From Gemmatimonadota bacterium (GTDB lineage: Bacteria > Gemmatimonadota > Gemmatimonadetes > Palauibacterales > KS3-K002): 46,862 nt of DNA. How positions within the stretch are numbered: the first letter of the stretch is position 1; each line of letters starts with the position of its first letter. The DNA lies in the NCBI GenBank assembly GCA_020344215.1, contig CP070815.1, positions 743,972 through 790,833 on the forward strand, written 5' to 3'. Positions 8,949 to 17,470 of the stretch are shown here, one piece after another. Below the pieces are notes generated by a model, which ran no database searches, was not told the DNA's origin, and was given only the letters and a program-made list of their open reading frames with translations. The position numbers and the translations under genes were made by a program.

Positions 8949-9612
8949 GAGTCGCCTCCTGATTGAACGAAGGAGAAAGGCTGGCGGTGTGCCGCGATCG
9001 GGCCAAGCCTGGCCGCGCGATGCGCTTAAGCATCGTTCCACCGCCGAGTCGGGAAGATGTATATAGAAGCCGCGCCGACGAAGCTGGTCCGCTGCCGGCG
9101 GATGATGTTGCGGTGACCAATGCCTAACGCCGGGCTCTCCACGGCAATCAAGATCACCGCCAGCACCCTGCTGCGCGACTGGCCTAAGCTCGCCAGGAAT
9201 GGTGGATTTCGGGCAAAGTGCATACTAGCCGGCCCAACGCAGGACCGCAAGTACTTCTTGTAACGGGCAGTGATGGGTAGTAATGGGCCTACTTGACCCA
9301 TTGCCCTTCCTGTCACGCCTTTGGCTGGACCATTTGCGGCGCGGCTCCGACTACAGAGGTCTCTGAGAGGAAAAGCTCGTACAGTGGACTCTGGCCGATC
9401 TGGCAGGCCAGCAGCTCAAGCCTGCCGGGCGATATGTCCGGATCTGCCGTGACTAATCGACAGCGCAATCGACACCAACGCCGACCTTCGCTAGCTTCTA
9501 GCACGAAGCATGACAGATAGCCGGGTCCCGCCTCGACGGCTGTGCGGCAGGTGACCCGGTGCTAGCCTAGCGAACCGGTGGCCAGCGTTCGGTCGCCTTG
9601 TGTGCACGCCCT
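8949..9612. other. Long intergenic region between divergent susC and kinase genes
   Basis: About 660 bases without a convincing gene. It must carry the promoters of the minus-strand susC/susD pair and of the plus-strand kinase. Visible structure is limited to short inverted repeats: GATGCGCTTAAGCATC near 9019-9034 and AATGGG/CCCATT around 9282-9302. No tRNA, terminator with T-run or known operator was recognised. Confidence 0.4.
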
Positions 9613-11214
9613 ATGACTGAGCCCGAGTCCACGCTCCTTTCGACTGTGTCCGGGGTGGCTTCCTCTCGCGAGCTGCCCGCGGCCGATACTTTCCCACCGC
9701 TCCTACTCCAGCAATCGGTGCGTCGTGTGCGGGCGGCGGCGATGTTGACCCTCGGTGTGATGGCGGTCGCCTGGTTGCTACACGGGGCGATCGAAGGATT
9801 CCTCTGGGAAGAGTTTCAGCAGCTGGGGGAGTGGGCACCGCCCACGTTTACGATACTGGTCTCGGCGCTCATGTACGTCGTGGCGCGGAGTCGACGCATT
9901 CCGGCGCGGACGATCTTGCACCTCGCCCTCGCGTACCAAGTAGCCGTGAGCTTCGGCGTCGTCTTCACCCAATACTGGGGGGCGTTCGCGGGCTTCTCGG
10001 CGGACCAGATTCGCGGCGACACGGTGGGATTAAGCGCCGTCGCAGTCTGGATGCTCGTCTTCACCGTGCTAGTGCCCGTTCGGCCGCGCCACGCGGTGAT
10101 CGCGCTTCTGGTCTCGGCTGCGGCGACGCCGATTACCTACGCGATCGCCGCCCGCGCGGGCGATGCGCCCGTCCTCCCGCCCAGCCACTTCTTCTGGTCA
10201 CTCGTCTTCCCCTACCTCGTCGTCGCCGGTGTCGCCTACATCATGGCGCGCATCATCTACCGCTTGGGGCAGGACGTATGGCGCGCCCGGGAGCTGGGTA
10301 GCTATCGCCTGGAGCGACGCCTCGGCCAGGGCGGCATGGGCGAGGTCTGGCGTGCCAACCACCGCATGCTCGCGCGGCCAGCCGCTGTGAAGCTGGTCAG
10401 TCCCGCGGCGGTCGGCGACACTCCCGAGGCGCTCGCTGAGATGCTGGCGCGCTTCGAGCGTGAGGCGCAGGTCACCGCCGAGCTGCAGTCCGGCCATACC
10501 GTGGACGTGTACGACTACGGGGTCACCGAGGACGGCCGGCTTTACTACGTGATGGAGTTGCTCGATGGTATCGATCTCGAGCATCTCGTACGGCGGTTCG
10601 GCCCGCTACCATCGGAACGCGTCATACACACGCTCCTGCAAGCGTGTGATTCCCTCGCCGAGGCCCACCGACGCGGCCTGGTTCATCGCGACATCAAGCC
10701 TGGCAACATCTTCCTTTGTAAGTACGCGTTCAAGGTCGATGTGGTGAAAGTGCTCGATTTCGGGCTCGCCAAGCACACGCGGCTGCGTGCAGCGGATGAT
10801 GTCAGGCTGTCGCAAGCGGAGGTGATCCGTGGCACGCCCGCCTACATGGCGCCCGAGCTCGCCATGGGCGAGGAAGCGGTGGACGGACGGGTGGACCTCT
10901 ACGCGCTCGGTTGCGTCGCCTATTGGCTGCTAACCGGTAGCCTGGTCTTCGATGCGTCGTCACCCGCGGCGATGATCGTGGCCCACGTTCGAGATGAGCC
11001 TGTGCCTCCGAGTCGCAGGTCGGAGCTACCGATCCCCGCAGAACTCGACGAGCTGGTGCTCGCCTGCCTGGCGAAAGACCGCGCAGCTCGCCTGCAGTCG
11101 GCCGAGCACTTGGCCTCGGCGCTCGCCGCGGTCCCGCTCGAGAGCCCTTGGACACCCGCACGGGCGGCTGAGTGGTGGAGAACCCACGGCCTGGAGAGTT
11201 CGGGTCCTCCGTAG
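9613..11214 (+). CDS. Membrane-anchored Ser/Thr protein kinase
   Basis: About 533 residues. The N-terminal half (about 35-220) holds around six hydrophobic segments, then a Hanks-type kinase domain on the cytoplasmic side from about 230. Kinase motifs in order: glycine loop RLGQGGMGEVW, the Lys of AAVKLV, the catalytic loop HRDIKPGN, DFGLAKH, GTPAYMAPE and the C-lobe DLYALGCVAYWLLTG. All catalytic residues are present, so it should be active. The ATG at 9613 is chosen over a TTG at 9598. Unlike many such kinases, the membrane part precedes the catalytic domain, suggesting sensing through the membrane bundle. It lies immediately before the TetR gene of the aromatic cluster, but nothing shows that they act together. 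Confidence 0.93.
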   Translation: MTEPESTLLSTVSGVASSRELPAADTFPPLLLQQSVRRVRAAAMLTLGVMAVAWLLHGAIEGFLWEEFQQLGEWAPPTFTILVSALMYVVARSRRIPARTILHLALAYQVAVSFGVVFTQYWGAFAGFSADQIRGDTVGLSAVAVWMLVFTVLVPVRPRHAVIALLVSAAATPITYAIAARAGDAPVLPPSHFFWSLVFPYLVVAGVAYIMARIIYRLGQDVWRARELGSYRLERRLGQGGMGEVWRANHRMLARPAAVKLVSPAAVGDTPEALAEMLARFEREAQVTAELQSGHTVDVYDYGVTEDGRLYYVMELLDGIDLEHLVRRFGPLPSERVIHTLLQACDSLAEAHRRGLVHRDIKPGNIFLCKYAFKVDVVKVLDFGLAKHTRLRAADDVRLSQAEVIRGTPAYMAPELAMGEEAVDGRVDLYALGCVAYWLLTGSLVFDASSPAAMIVAHVRDEPVPPSRRSELPIPAELDELVLACLAKDRAARLQSAEHLASALAAVPLESPWTPARAAEWWRTHGLESSGPP

Positions 11215-11259
11215 CGTGAGCCGAGACGGAGCGTCGGCAGGGTGCGCTGCGCGGGCTTC

Positions 11260-11304
11260 TTGACAGGAGCTGACCCCGCGTTCAATTTTTTAACGGCCGT
11301 TCAA
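11260..11304 (+). promoter_or_regulatory. Candidate promoter and TetR operator in front of the aromatic regulator
   Basis: A TTGACA hexamer at 11260-11265 is followed, after the usual distance, by an A/T-rich stretch (CAATTTTTT). Directly behind it, 11289-11304 reads TTTAACGGCCGTTCAA, a 16-bp palindrome with one mismatched pair (central AACGGCCGTT perfect). The size and position, about 26 bases before the TetR start, fit autorepression by the TetR protein. The -10 match is poor, so the exact promoter is uncertain. No second copy of this palindrome was seen in front of had or the second reductase unit. Confidence 0.5.
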
Positions 11305-11329
11305 ATCAGCCCCGAGAGGAGTCTGCCCG

Positions 11330-11956
11330 ATGGCCCACGGCCGTGCGCCGAACGCTCCCTCACCTCGCGTCCGCGAGAAGCGGCGCCGGCGTCGGGCAGA
11401 GATCCTCCACGCGGCGCTGCGGGCCTTCCGCGAGACCGGCTACCATACCACGACCTTGGATGACATCGCCGAGCGCCTCGGTGTACGGAAGACGGCGCTC
11501 TATCACTACTTTCCCGACAAGGAATCGATACTCTACGAGTGTCACCGCGAGTCACTCGGCGAGATCGCCCGAATGATCGAGGAGGCGGAAGCGTGCTATG
11601 AGTGTGCCAGCGACAAGCTCGCCTACTTGATACGGGAGCACGTGCGGGTTATGACGGAGACGCTCGAGGGCTCGCCGCTCGCCTTTGAGGTGCCGGCCCT
11701 CTCTCCTGAGCGTCGCGCCGAGATCGTCGCCGCGCGCGACGGCTACGAGAGAGTGCTCCGCGACCTGGTCCTCCAGGGCACCCGGGACGGAGAGTTCCGG
11801 CCGGTCGATCCCAAGGTCGCGGTGTTTGCCATCTTGGGCGCGATCAACTGGATTGCCCGCTGGTATCAGCCGGAAGGGGCCATCGACGCACTCGAGCTCG
11901 GATCCAAGTTCGCCGACTACCTGGTCGGTGGGTTGAAGTGTGAGCAGCCGAGTTGA
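11330..11956 (+). CDS. TetR/AcrR-family transcriptional regulator
   Basis: The 208-residue protein has the TetR helix-turn-helix at about residues 41-61 (TTLDDIAERLGVRKTALYHY followed by FPDKESIL). The C-terminal ligand domain (for example ALSPERRAEIV and AILGAINWIARWYQPEG) resembles TetR proteins of the KstR/FadR/PaaR-like group that answer to acyl-CoA esters. It lies 74 bases upstream of had in the same direction, so it is the obvious candidate for control of the benzoyl-CoA operon, perhaps with benzoyl-CoA or another pathway CoA ester as inducer. This differs from the BzdR and BadR regulators known in proteobacterial clusters. Family assignment is firm; effector is inference. GAGAGGAG provides the ribosome site. 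Confidence 0.93.
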   Translation: MAHGRAPNAPSPRVREKRRRRRAEILHAALRAFRETGYHTTTLDDIAERLGVRKTALYHYFPDKESILYECHRESLGEIARMIEEAEACYECASDKLAYLIREHVRVMTETLEGSPLAFEVPALSPERRAEIVAARDGYERVLRDLVLQGTRDGEFRPVDPKVAVFAILGAINWIARWYQPEGAIDALELGSKFADYLVGGLKCEQPS

Positions 11957-11979
11957 TGATGGAGCCTGATGCCTAGGCT

Positions 11980-11993
11980 GCGAACACGTTCGC
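11980..11993. promoter_or_regulatory. Inverted repeat upstream of the had operon
   Basis: GCGAAC-AC-GTTCGC is a perfect 6-bp inverted repeat with a 2-base spacer, 38 bases before the had start and just after the TetR gene. It could be a regulator site for the operon. Its spacing (AAC-N2-GTT) differs from the palindrome before the TetR gene (AAC-N4-GTT), so the same protein need not bind both. Confidence 0.3.
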
Positions 11994-12030
11994 GTTTCGA
12001 GAATCGCCGTTAGGCCAGTGGGGGTGAATC

Positions 12031-13086
12031 ATGAAGGCAGTCCAACTTACTGAAGCAGGGGCACCCCTGATCATTCAGGACGTTGCCAAGCCGGAGCCGA
12101 GCGAGGACCAGGTCCTCGTTCAGGTCGCCGGGTGCGGCGTGTGCCACACGGACATCGGCTTTTGGAAGGAGGGCGTTCCCACCAAGAAGCAGCCGCCGTT
12201 GACGCTGGGACACGAGATCAGCGGTACGGTGGTAGAGGCCGGGTCGCGATACAAGGCTCTGGAAGACCGGGAGGTGATCGTACCTGCCGTGATCCCCTGC
12301 GGTGAATGCGAGTTGTGTAAGGAGGGTCGCGGCAATATCTGCCGGGGCCAAATGATGCCGGGGAACGATATCGACGGCGGCTTCGCCGAGTACGTCGTGA
12401 CACCAGGCTTCGGGCTCTGTGTGGTGGAGGATAGGGGAGGCTACGAGCTACCCGAGCTGTCGGTCATCGCCGATGCGGTGACGACGCCCTACCAGGCCAT
12501 CGTGCGCAGCGGGTTGCGCGAAGGCGATCTCGCTATCGTGGTCGGCGTGGGAGGCGTGGGCACCCACTGCGTGCAGATCGCCTCGGCGTTCGGCGCGCAA
12601 GTGGTCGCTATCGACGTTGACGACAAGAAGCTGAAGGCGGTTGCCGATCACGGTGCCGGGCTCACGATCAATTCGGCCGAATCCGATTTCAAGGCGGTCA
12701 AGAAGCAGATCGGCGGACAGGCCAAGGAGTGGGGCTGTGCCGGCCATAGCTGGAAGATATTCGAGTGCTCCGGTCAGCCGGGCGGACAGGATACGGCTTT
12801 CGGCTTACTGACCTACGCATCGACGCTGCTGGTTGTCGGTTTCACGCTGGCCAAGCGGGAGGTTCGCCTGAGCAATCTCATGGCCTTTGACGCCACGGTC
12901 CAGGGCACGTGGGGCTGCAAGACGGAGCTTTATCCAGAGGCGCTGAAGCTGGTGACCGAGGACAAGGTCACCTTGAAGCCTTTCATTCAAACCTATCCGA
13001 TGAGTGAGGCGCCGGATGTGGTTCAGCAGGTCGCCGATCACAAGATAGACAAACGTGCCATTCTGATTCCGGACTGGGCGTCGTAA
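12031..13086 (+). CDS. had: 6-hydroxycyclohex-1-ene-1-carbonyl-CoA dehydrogenase
   Basis: Had (BzdX in Azoarcus) oxidises 6-hydroxycyclohex-1-ene-1-carbonyl-CoA to the 6-oxo compound with NAD+, in the cytoplasm. This 351-residue zinc-type alcohol dehydrogenase has the catalytic zinc ligands in CGVCHTD (C38) and GHE (H61, E62), the structural four-Cys lobe CGECELCKEGRGNIC, and the NAD-binding GVGGVG. A general zinc alcohol dehydrogenase would also fit these motifs; the specific call rests on its place next to oah and dch, and on the C-terminal PDWAS and the GGFAEYVV wording typical of this branch. First gene of the operon; oah follows after 13 bases. Confidence 0.88.
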   Translation: MKAVQLTEAGAPLIIQDVAKPEPSEDQVLVQVAGCGVCHTDIGFWKEGVPTKKQPPLTLGHEISGTVVEAGSRYKALEDREVIVPAVIPCGECELCKEGRGNICRGQMMPGNDIDGGFAEYVVTPGFGLCVVEDRGGYELPELSVIADAVTTPYQAIVRSGLREGDLAIVVGVGGVGTHCVQIASAFGAQVVAIDVDDKKLKAVADHGAGLTINSAESDFKAVKKQIGGQAKEWGCAGHSWKIFECSGQPGGQDTAFGLLTYASTLLVVGFTLAKREVRLSNLMAFDATVQGTWGCKTELYPEALKLVTEDKVTLKPFIQTYPMSEAPDVVQQVADHKIDKRAILIPDWAS

Positions 13087-13099
13087 GGAGGGCCGCGCA

Positions 13100-14194
13100 A
13101 TGTTGAAGAGCCATACACTCGTTGACGGATTGGAATTCAAGGAGATCCAGTACGAGCTGCGCCCGGCGCGCGATCTTGCCGGAAGGCCGGTCGATGGACT
13201 GTTCAACGCCTGGATCATCCTCGACAACCCGGAGCAGCTCAACAGCTACACGACCGACGCGATCAAGGAGGTCATCCTCGCCTTCCGCCAGGCGAGCATG
13301 GACCGGAGCGTTAACTGCTGTGTGTTCACGGCGGTCGGCGACAGGGCGTTCTGTACCGGTGGGAATACCAAGGAGTACGCCGAGTACTACGCCGGCAATC
13401 CGCAGGAGTACAAGCAGTACATGCGTCTGTTCAATGACATGATCGACGCGATACTGCGCTGTGACAAACCGGTCATCAACCGTGTCAACGGGATGCGGCT
13501 CGCCGGCGGCCAGGAGATCGGCATGGCCTGCGATTTCACCGTTGCCGCCGATACGGCTCGCTTTGGCCAGGCCGGTCCCAAGCACGGGTCGGCGCCCGAC
13601 GGCGGCTCCACGGACTTCCTGCCGCTGTACGTCGGTTTCTCGCGAGCCATGGAGAGCGGCATTCTGTGCGAGATGTGGAGCGCTCACAAGGCTCTATTCA
13701 TCGGTCTGCTGAATGAGGTTGTGCCGGTACTGAAGGTCGACGGCAAGTGGATCCCAAACCCGATGGTGGTCACCGACCGCTTCGTCGATGAGTTCGGCAA
13801 GATCGTGTACGGCAACTTCAAGGCGGGCGCCGATCGGGAAGCGGCCAAAGAGATCCTCGGGAAAGCGGAGACTGATCTCAGCAAGCTGGACGAGGCGGTG
13901 GAAACGCTGTGCACCAAGATTCTCTTGCTGATGCCGGACTGCGTGTCAAAGACCGTCAATGGTCTGCGGAAACACAAGCAGTGGCACTGGGACAACACGA
14001 ATGTGACGAATCGCGAATGGCTGGCCCTCAACATGATGACGGAGGCGAAGGCCGGCTTCCGGGCGTTCAACGAGGGGCCGAAAGACAGGCGCGAGGTCGA
14101 TTTCATCAAGCTACGGCAGCTGTTGGCGGAGGGTCATCCCTGGGATGACGAGCTGATAAGGGCGATTTCACCGCAGTATCAGCAGGAAGGCTGA
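13100..14194 (+). CDS. oah: 6-oxocyclohex-1-ene-1-carbonyl-CoA hydrolase (BamA)
   Basis: This ring-opening hydrolase adds water twice to 6-oxocyclohex-1-ene-1-carbonyl-CoA and cleaves it to 3-hydroxypimeloyl-CoA. It is the usual functional marker of anaerobic aromatic degradation. The 364-residue crotonase-fold protein is about 100 residues longer than ordinary enoyl-CoA hydratases, as BamA is. Visible hallmarks: AFCTGGNTKEYAEYYAGNP, the oxyanion region RLAGGQEIGMACDF, GPKHGSAPDGGSTDFLP, and the long C-terminal segment with KHWHWDNTN-like HKQWHWDNTNVTNREWLA. AAGGAGGG gives a strong ribosome site. Confidence is high because of the length and the segment wording, and because had and dch flank it. 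Confidence 0.95.
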   Translation: MLKSHTLVDGLEFKEIQYELRPARDLAGRPVDGLFNAWIILDNPEQLNSYTTDAIKEVILAFRQASMDRSVNCCVFTAVGDRAFCTGGNTKEYAEYYAGNPQEYKQYMRLFNDMIDAILRCDKPVINRVNGMRLAGGQEIGMACDFTVAADTARFGQAGPKHGSAPDGGSTDFLPLYVGFSRAMESGILCEMWSAHKALFIGLLNEVVPVLKVDGKWIPNPMVVTDRFVDEFGKIVYGNFKAGADREAAKEILGKAETDLSKLDEAVETLCTKILLLMPDCVSKTVNGLRKHKQWHWDNTNVTNREWLALNMMTEAKAGFRAFNEGPKDRREVDFIKLRQLLAEGHPWDDELIRAISPQYQQEG

Positions 14195-14269
14195 CGTCTA
14201 GGAAGCTAAGGCGGCGCGAGCGGCCTCGCAGCCGGTACGGCGCGAGGCGGTGCAAGGAAGGAAGAAGTC

Positions 14270-15019
14270 ATGGATCTAGGCTTGGAAGGCAAGAACGCCA
14301 TCGTTACCGGGGGCAGCATCGGCATAGGCTCGGCCATCGCCCTGGGGCTGGCGCGTGAAGGCTGCAACGTGGCGATCAACTACCGCCGTCACGACGCCGA
14401 GGCCAGAGGAGTGGTAGCTGAGATCGAGGCGATGGGCCGACGGGGGCTCGCGATCAAGGCGGATGTATCGAGCTACGCCGACGCGCAGAACATGGTGGGT
14501 ACGGTCGTCAAGGAGTTCGGCCGGCTGGATATCATGGTCTGCAATGCGGGGATCAACTGGGACGGTGTGATCTGGAAGATGACGGAGGAGCAGTGGGACA
14601 CGGTAATCAACGTGAACCTCAAAGGCTACTTCAACTACAACAAGGCCGCCGCCATTGTCTTCAAGGACCAGAAGGGCGGCAAGATCGTGAACATCTCCTC
14701 GATCAACGGCCTCAGGGGCAAGTTCGCGCAGGTCAATTACTCCGCGTCGAAGGGCGGAGAGATCGCTATGACCAAGTCGCTGGCCCGCGAGCTGGGTAAG
14801 TTCAACGTGAACTGCAACGTGGTGGCGCCGGGCATGGTCATGACCGAGATGGCCGAGGGCATTCCCCCGGAATTCCTGACCAAAGCCATGGACGAGACGG
14901 TGCTCGGCCGGTTCGCTACACCGGAAGAGTGCGCCGACCTGGTGGCATTCCTCTGCTCCGACAGGGCGCGTCATATCACGGGTGAGGTGATCAAGATCGA
15001 CGGCGGCCAGTACATGTAG
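14270..15019 (+). CDS. SDR-family 3-hydroxyacyl-CoA dehydrogenase (candidate 3-hydroxypimeloyl-CoA step)
   Basis: A 249-residue short-chain dehydrogenase with NAD(P)-binding TGGSIGIG (13-20), NAG at 92-94, catalytic Ser in NISSING (143/144), Tyr157 and Lys161 in NYSASKGGE, and the C-terminal GEVIKIDGGQYM. FabG-like enzymes of this type oxidise or reduce 3-hydroxyacyl thioesters. Because it lies between oah, which makes 3-hydroxypimeloyl-CoA, and a thiolase, its likely job is oxidation to 3-oxopimeloyl-CoA. BadH (2-hydroxycyclohexanecarboxyl-CoA dehydrogenase), BzdZ and the BbsC/BbsD pair are other SDRs in aromatic clusters. Substrate is inference. The start follows GGAAGGAAG. Confidence 0.8.
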   Translation: MDLGLEGKNAIVTGGSIGIGSAIALGLAREGCNVAINYRRHDAEARGVVAEIEAMGRRGLAIKADVSSYADAQNMVGTVVKEFGRLDIMVCNAGINWDGVIWKMTEEQWDTVINVNLKGYFNYNKAAAIVFKDQKGGKIVNISSINGLRGKFAQVNYSASKGGEIAMTKSLARELGKFNVNCNVVAPGMVMTEMAEGIPPEFLTKAMDETVLGRFATPEECADLVAFLCSDRARHITGEVIKIDGGQYM

Positions 15020-15027
15020 GCGGTGCT

Positions 15028-16182
15028 ATGACTAGAGTCGGAATCATTGGCGTCGGGCACGGTGTCTTCGGGCGGCGCAGCGACGCCACCGTGCAGGAGC
15101 TGGCTTTCGAGGCCTTTAGAGACGCCTTGCAAGATGCGGGGATCGATCGGGACGCCGTCGACGCATCGGTGGTCGGCTCCGTCCCCGAATACCACAAGCA
15201 GCGTTCGCTGGCCGGCGTCATACAGGAGTATCTCGGGCTCGTACCGAAGCCCACCTGGCTCACGGAAGTGGCCTGTGCGTCGGGTAGCGCGGCGATGCGA
15301 ACGGCGTGGATGGCCATCAAGTCGGGCACGCACGATATCGTCGCCGTGATCGGCTGCCAGAAGATGACCGAGCTGTCGACGCCGGAGATCCTGGCGCTGA
15401 TGGGCAGGGTCGGTGAGGTGCAGTGGGAGTCCGGGTTCGGAACCACGTTCCCCGGCTACTACGCGATGTTCGCCAAACGGCACATGCACGAGTTCGGCAC
15501 GACCCGCGAGCAGCTGCTCGACGTGGCGGTCAAGAACCACCACTACGGCGCCCTGAACCCGTACGCCCTGTTCAGAAAGGAGATCACCAAAGAAAAGGCG
15601 AGCGCCTCGGAAGACGTGGCGACTCCGTTCCAGGTCTACGACTGTTGCGCGAACGCGGACGGCGCCGCCTGCGTGATCCTGGCCAGCGAGGGTCGGGCCA
15701 GGGAGATCTCGAAGATACCGATCTGGCTGGACGGTATGGCGTGCGCCACCGCCAGCATGTCGGTCCTCAGACGGCCGAGCCTGGTAGGTCTGCCGAGCGC
15801 CGAGCGGGCCGCCGGCGAGGCCTACGCCATGGCCGGCATCGGACCGGGCGATGTCAAGGTGGCGGACGTGCACGACTGCTTCACGATCGCCGAGATCATG
15901 GCCTACGAGGACCTCGGCTTCTGCAAGAAGGGCGAAGGTGGTCCGTTTGTCGCCGACCGCCAGACGTACATCGGTGGTAAGGTGGCGGTGAACGTGGACG
16001 GCGGTCTGAAGGCGAAGGGCCATCCCATCGGCGCCACCGGCACCTCCATGACTTTCGAGATCGTCAAACAGCTACGCGGCGAAGCGGGGGAACGGCAGGT
16101 TCCGGACGCCGACGTCGGCCTCACGCACAACGTCGGTGGGATCGGACAGTACTGTTTTGTACAAGTCCTGAAAAGGGATTGA
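15028..16182 (+). CDS. SCP2-type thiolase (candidate 3-oxopimeloyl-CoA thiolase)
   Basis: The 384-residue thiolase-fold protein has the nucleophile Cys83 in EVACASGSAA, the GHPIGATGTS histidine motif, and THNVGGIG instead of the C-terminal CxG motif of degradative thiolases. That pattern marks the SCP-x/thiolase-II group, whose members need a DUF35 OB-fold partner; the next gene encodes one. The closest described arrangement is BbsB/BbsA, the benzoylsuccinyl-CoA thiolase of anaerobic toluene degradation. In this operon the likely reaction is cleavage of 3-oxopimeloyl-CoA to glutaryl-CoA and acetyl-CoA; benzoylsuccinyl-CoA or another substrate cannot be ruled out. It starts 8 bases after the SDR stop. 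Confidence 0.85.
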   Translation: MTRVGIIGVGHGVFGRRSDATVQELAFEAFRDALQDAGIDRDAVDASVVGSVPEYHKQRSLAGVIQEYLGLVPKPTWLTEVACASGSAAMRTAWMAIKSGTHDIVAVIGCQKMTELSTPEILALMGRVGEVQWESGFGTTFPGYYAMFAKRHMHEFGTTREQLLDVAVKNHHYGALNPYALFRKEITKEKASASEDVATPFQVYDCCANADGAACVILASEGRAREISKIPIWLDGMACATASMSVLRRPSLVGLPSAERAAGEAYAMAGIGPGDVKVADVHDCFTIAEIMAYEDLGFCKKGEGGPFVADRQTYIGGKVAVNVDGGLKAKGHPIGATGTSMTFEIVKQLRGEAGERQVPDADVGLTHNVGGIGQYCFVQVLKRD

Positions 16183-16186
16183 GCAC

Positions 16187-16630
16187 ATGTTCAAGTGGTT
16201 CGGCAAGGTCAACTACACGCCGTACACCAAGGTCGACGACTTCGCCCGGTATCTAAGAGACGGCCGCCTGATGGGCTCTCGCTGCAAGAGCTGCGGGGCG
16301 ACGTCTTTTCCGCCGCGGGCCGACTGCGATTCGTGTATGAGCGGTGACTTCGAGTTCCTCGAGCTGAGCGGGGAAGGGAAGCTGCACACCTTCACCAAGA
16401 TCGTGGCCGCTCCCACCGGGTTCGAGGATGTGGCGCCCTACATTGTGGGCGTTGTCGATCTGAAGGAAGGTGGCAAGGCGCTCGCCTGGTTCGGCGACAG
16501 CATAGCGGAAGAAGAGATCGAGATCGGCATGGACGTCCAGATCGTCCCGCGGATCTTCGAGGAGTTGGAGGAGATCAAGGTCTACTACAGCTTGGAGCAG
16601 CCCGGTACGACGTGGTCGAAGGTGAATTAG
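16187..16630 (+). CDS. DUF35 Zn-ribbon/OB-fold partner of the thiolase
   Basis: 147 residues. It has a zinc-ribbon with four cysteines (CKSC at 33-36 and CDSC at 47-50) followed by an OB-fold (KLHTFTKIVAAPTGF, PYIVGVVDLKEG). Proteins of this family form complexes with SCP2-type thiolases or HMG-CoA synthases and help bind CoA substrates; BbsA is the aromatic-pathway example. The gene begins 4 bases after the thiolase stop, so the two are almost certainly co-translated and form one enzyme. No sign of truncation. Confidence 0.9.
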   Translation: MFKWFGKVNYTPYTKVDDFARYLRDGRLMGSRCKSCGATSFPPRADCDSCMSGDFEFLELSGEGKLHTFTKIVAAPTGFEDVAPYIVGVVDLKEGGKALAWFGDSIAEEEIEIGMDVQIVPRIFEELEEIKVYYSLEQPGTTWSKVN

Positions 16631-16678
16631 CCTGGCTGTCGAAAGTGGAGCACAGGCAAAGAGAGGCAGTGTAGTCCC

Positions 16679-17437
16679 ATGGCGATTCAGACGTCGGTCG
16701 AGAACGGCCTCGCGCGGTTCGTCTTGAGCCAACCACCGCTCAACATTCTCACCCGAGACATCCTGGCGGCCATGCGGAAGGAATTGGAGCGTCTGGCGGC
16801 CGAGCCGTCACTTCGCGTATTACTCATCTCGGCCGAGGGGAAGCACTTCTCGGCGGGGGCCGATGTCGGCGAGCATCTTCCGCCAACGTATGAGGAGCTG
16901 ATTCCCGAGTTCCTCGACACGGTCGCCGCCATCGACACGTTCCCGCTGCCCGTCGTCGCGGCCGTCCAGGGACGCTGTCTCGGCGGCGGGTACGAGCTGG
17001 CGATGGCGGCAGACATCATCGTCGCCGGCGCGGGTGCCAGTTTCGGCCAACCCGAGATCCTGCTCGGCGTTCTGCCCCCGGCAGCGTGCGCGATGCTCCC
17101 CGACGTCTGTCCGCCCGGCGTGGCCGCCGAGCTGGTGTTCACCGGGGATCCGCTGAGCGCAGAGGATGCGTTGCGCGCCGGTCTCGTAACGCGCGTGGTT
17201 CCCGACGCCGAGCTGGAACAGGCATCGCTCGAGCTGGCGGGGCGCATGGCGCGCCACAGTGCCGCGGCGCTGCGGCTCGCCAAGCGGATGCTGCGGGGAG
17301 GTCGGCAGGATGCGCGCGCCGCCGCCCTCTCGCGGGCCGGCGCGATATACTGCGACGAGCTGATGAAGACGAAGGACGCGCTGGAAGGGCTGAATGCCTT
17401 CCTGGAGAAGCGGCAGCCCACGTGGAGCCACGAATGA
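16679..17437 (+). CDS. dch: Cyclohexa-1,5-diene-1-carbonyl-CoA hydratase
   Basis: Dch (BzdW) adds water to the dienoyl-CoA made by benzoyl-CoA reductase, giving 6-hydroxycyclohex-1-ene-1-carbonyl-CoA. The 252-residue crotonase has the usual oxyanion-hole regions HFSAGADVGEH and VQGRCLGGGYELAMAADI, and QPEILLGVLPPAA. The N-terminal PPLNILTRDIL wording resembles Dch rather than fatty-acid enoyl-CoA hydratases, which usually carry the catalytic Glu pair that I do not see here in full. The specific call also rests on its place directly in front of the reductase genes. A general enoyl-CoA hydratase is the alternative. Confidence 0.82.
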   Translation: MAIQTSVENGLARFVLSQPPLNILTRDILAAMRKELERLAAEPSLRVLLISAEGKHFSAGADVGEHLPPTYEELIPEFLDTVAAIDTFPLPVVAAVQGRCLGGGYELAMAADIIVAGAGASFGQPEILLGVLPPAACAMLPDVCPPGVAAELVFTGDPLSAEDALRAGLVTRVVPDAELEQASLELAGRMARHSAAALRLAKRMLRGGRQDARAAALSRAGAIYCDELMKTKDALEGLNAFLEKRQPTWSHE

Positions 17438-17470
17438 CTTGAGGTAGCTGGCCTCGCAAGGAGGAAGCGG

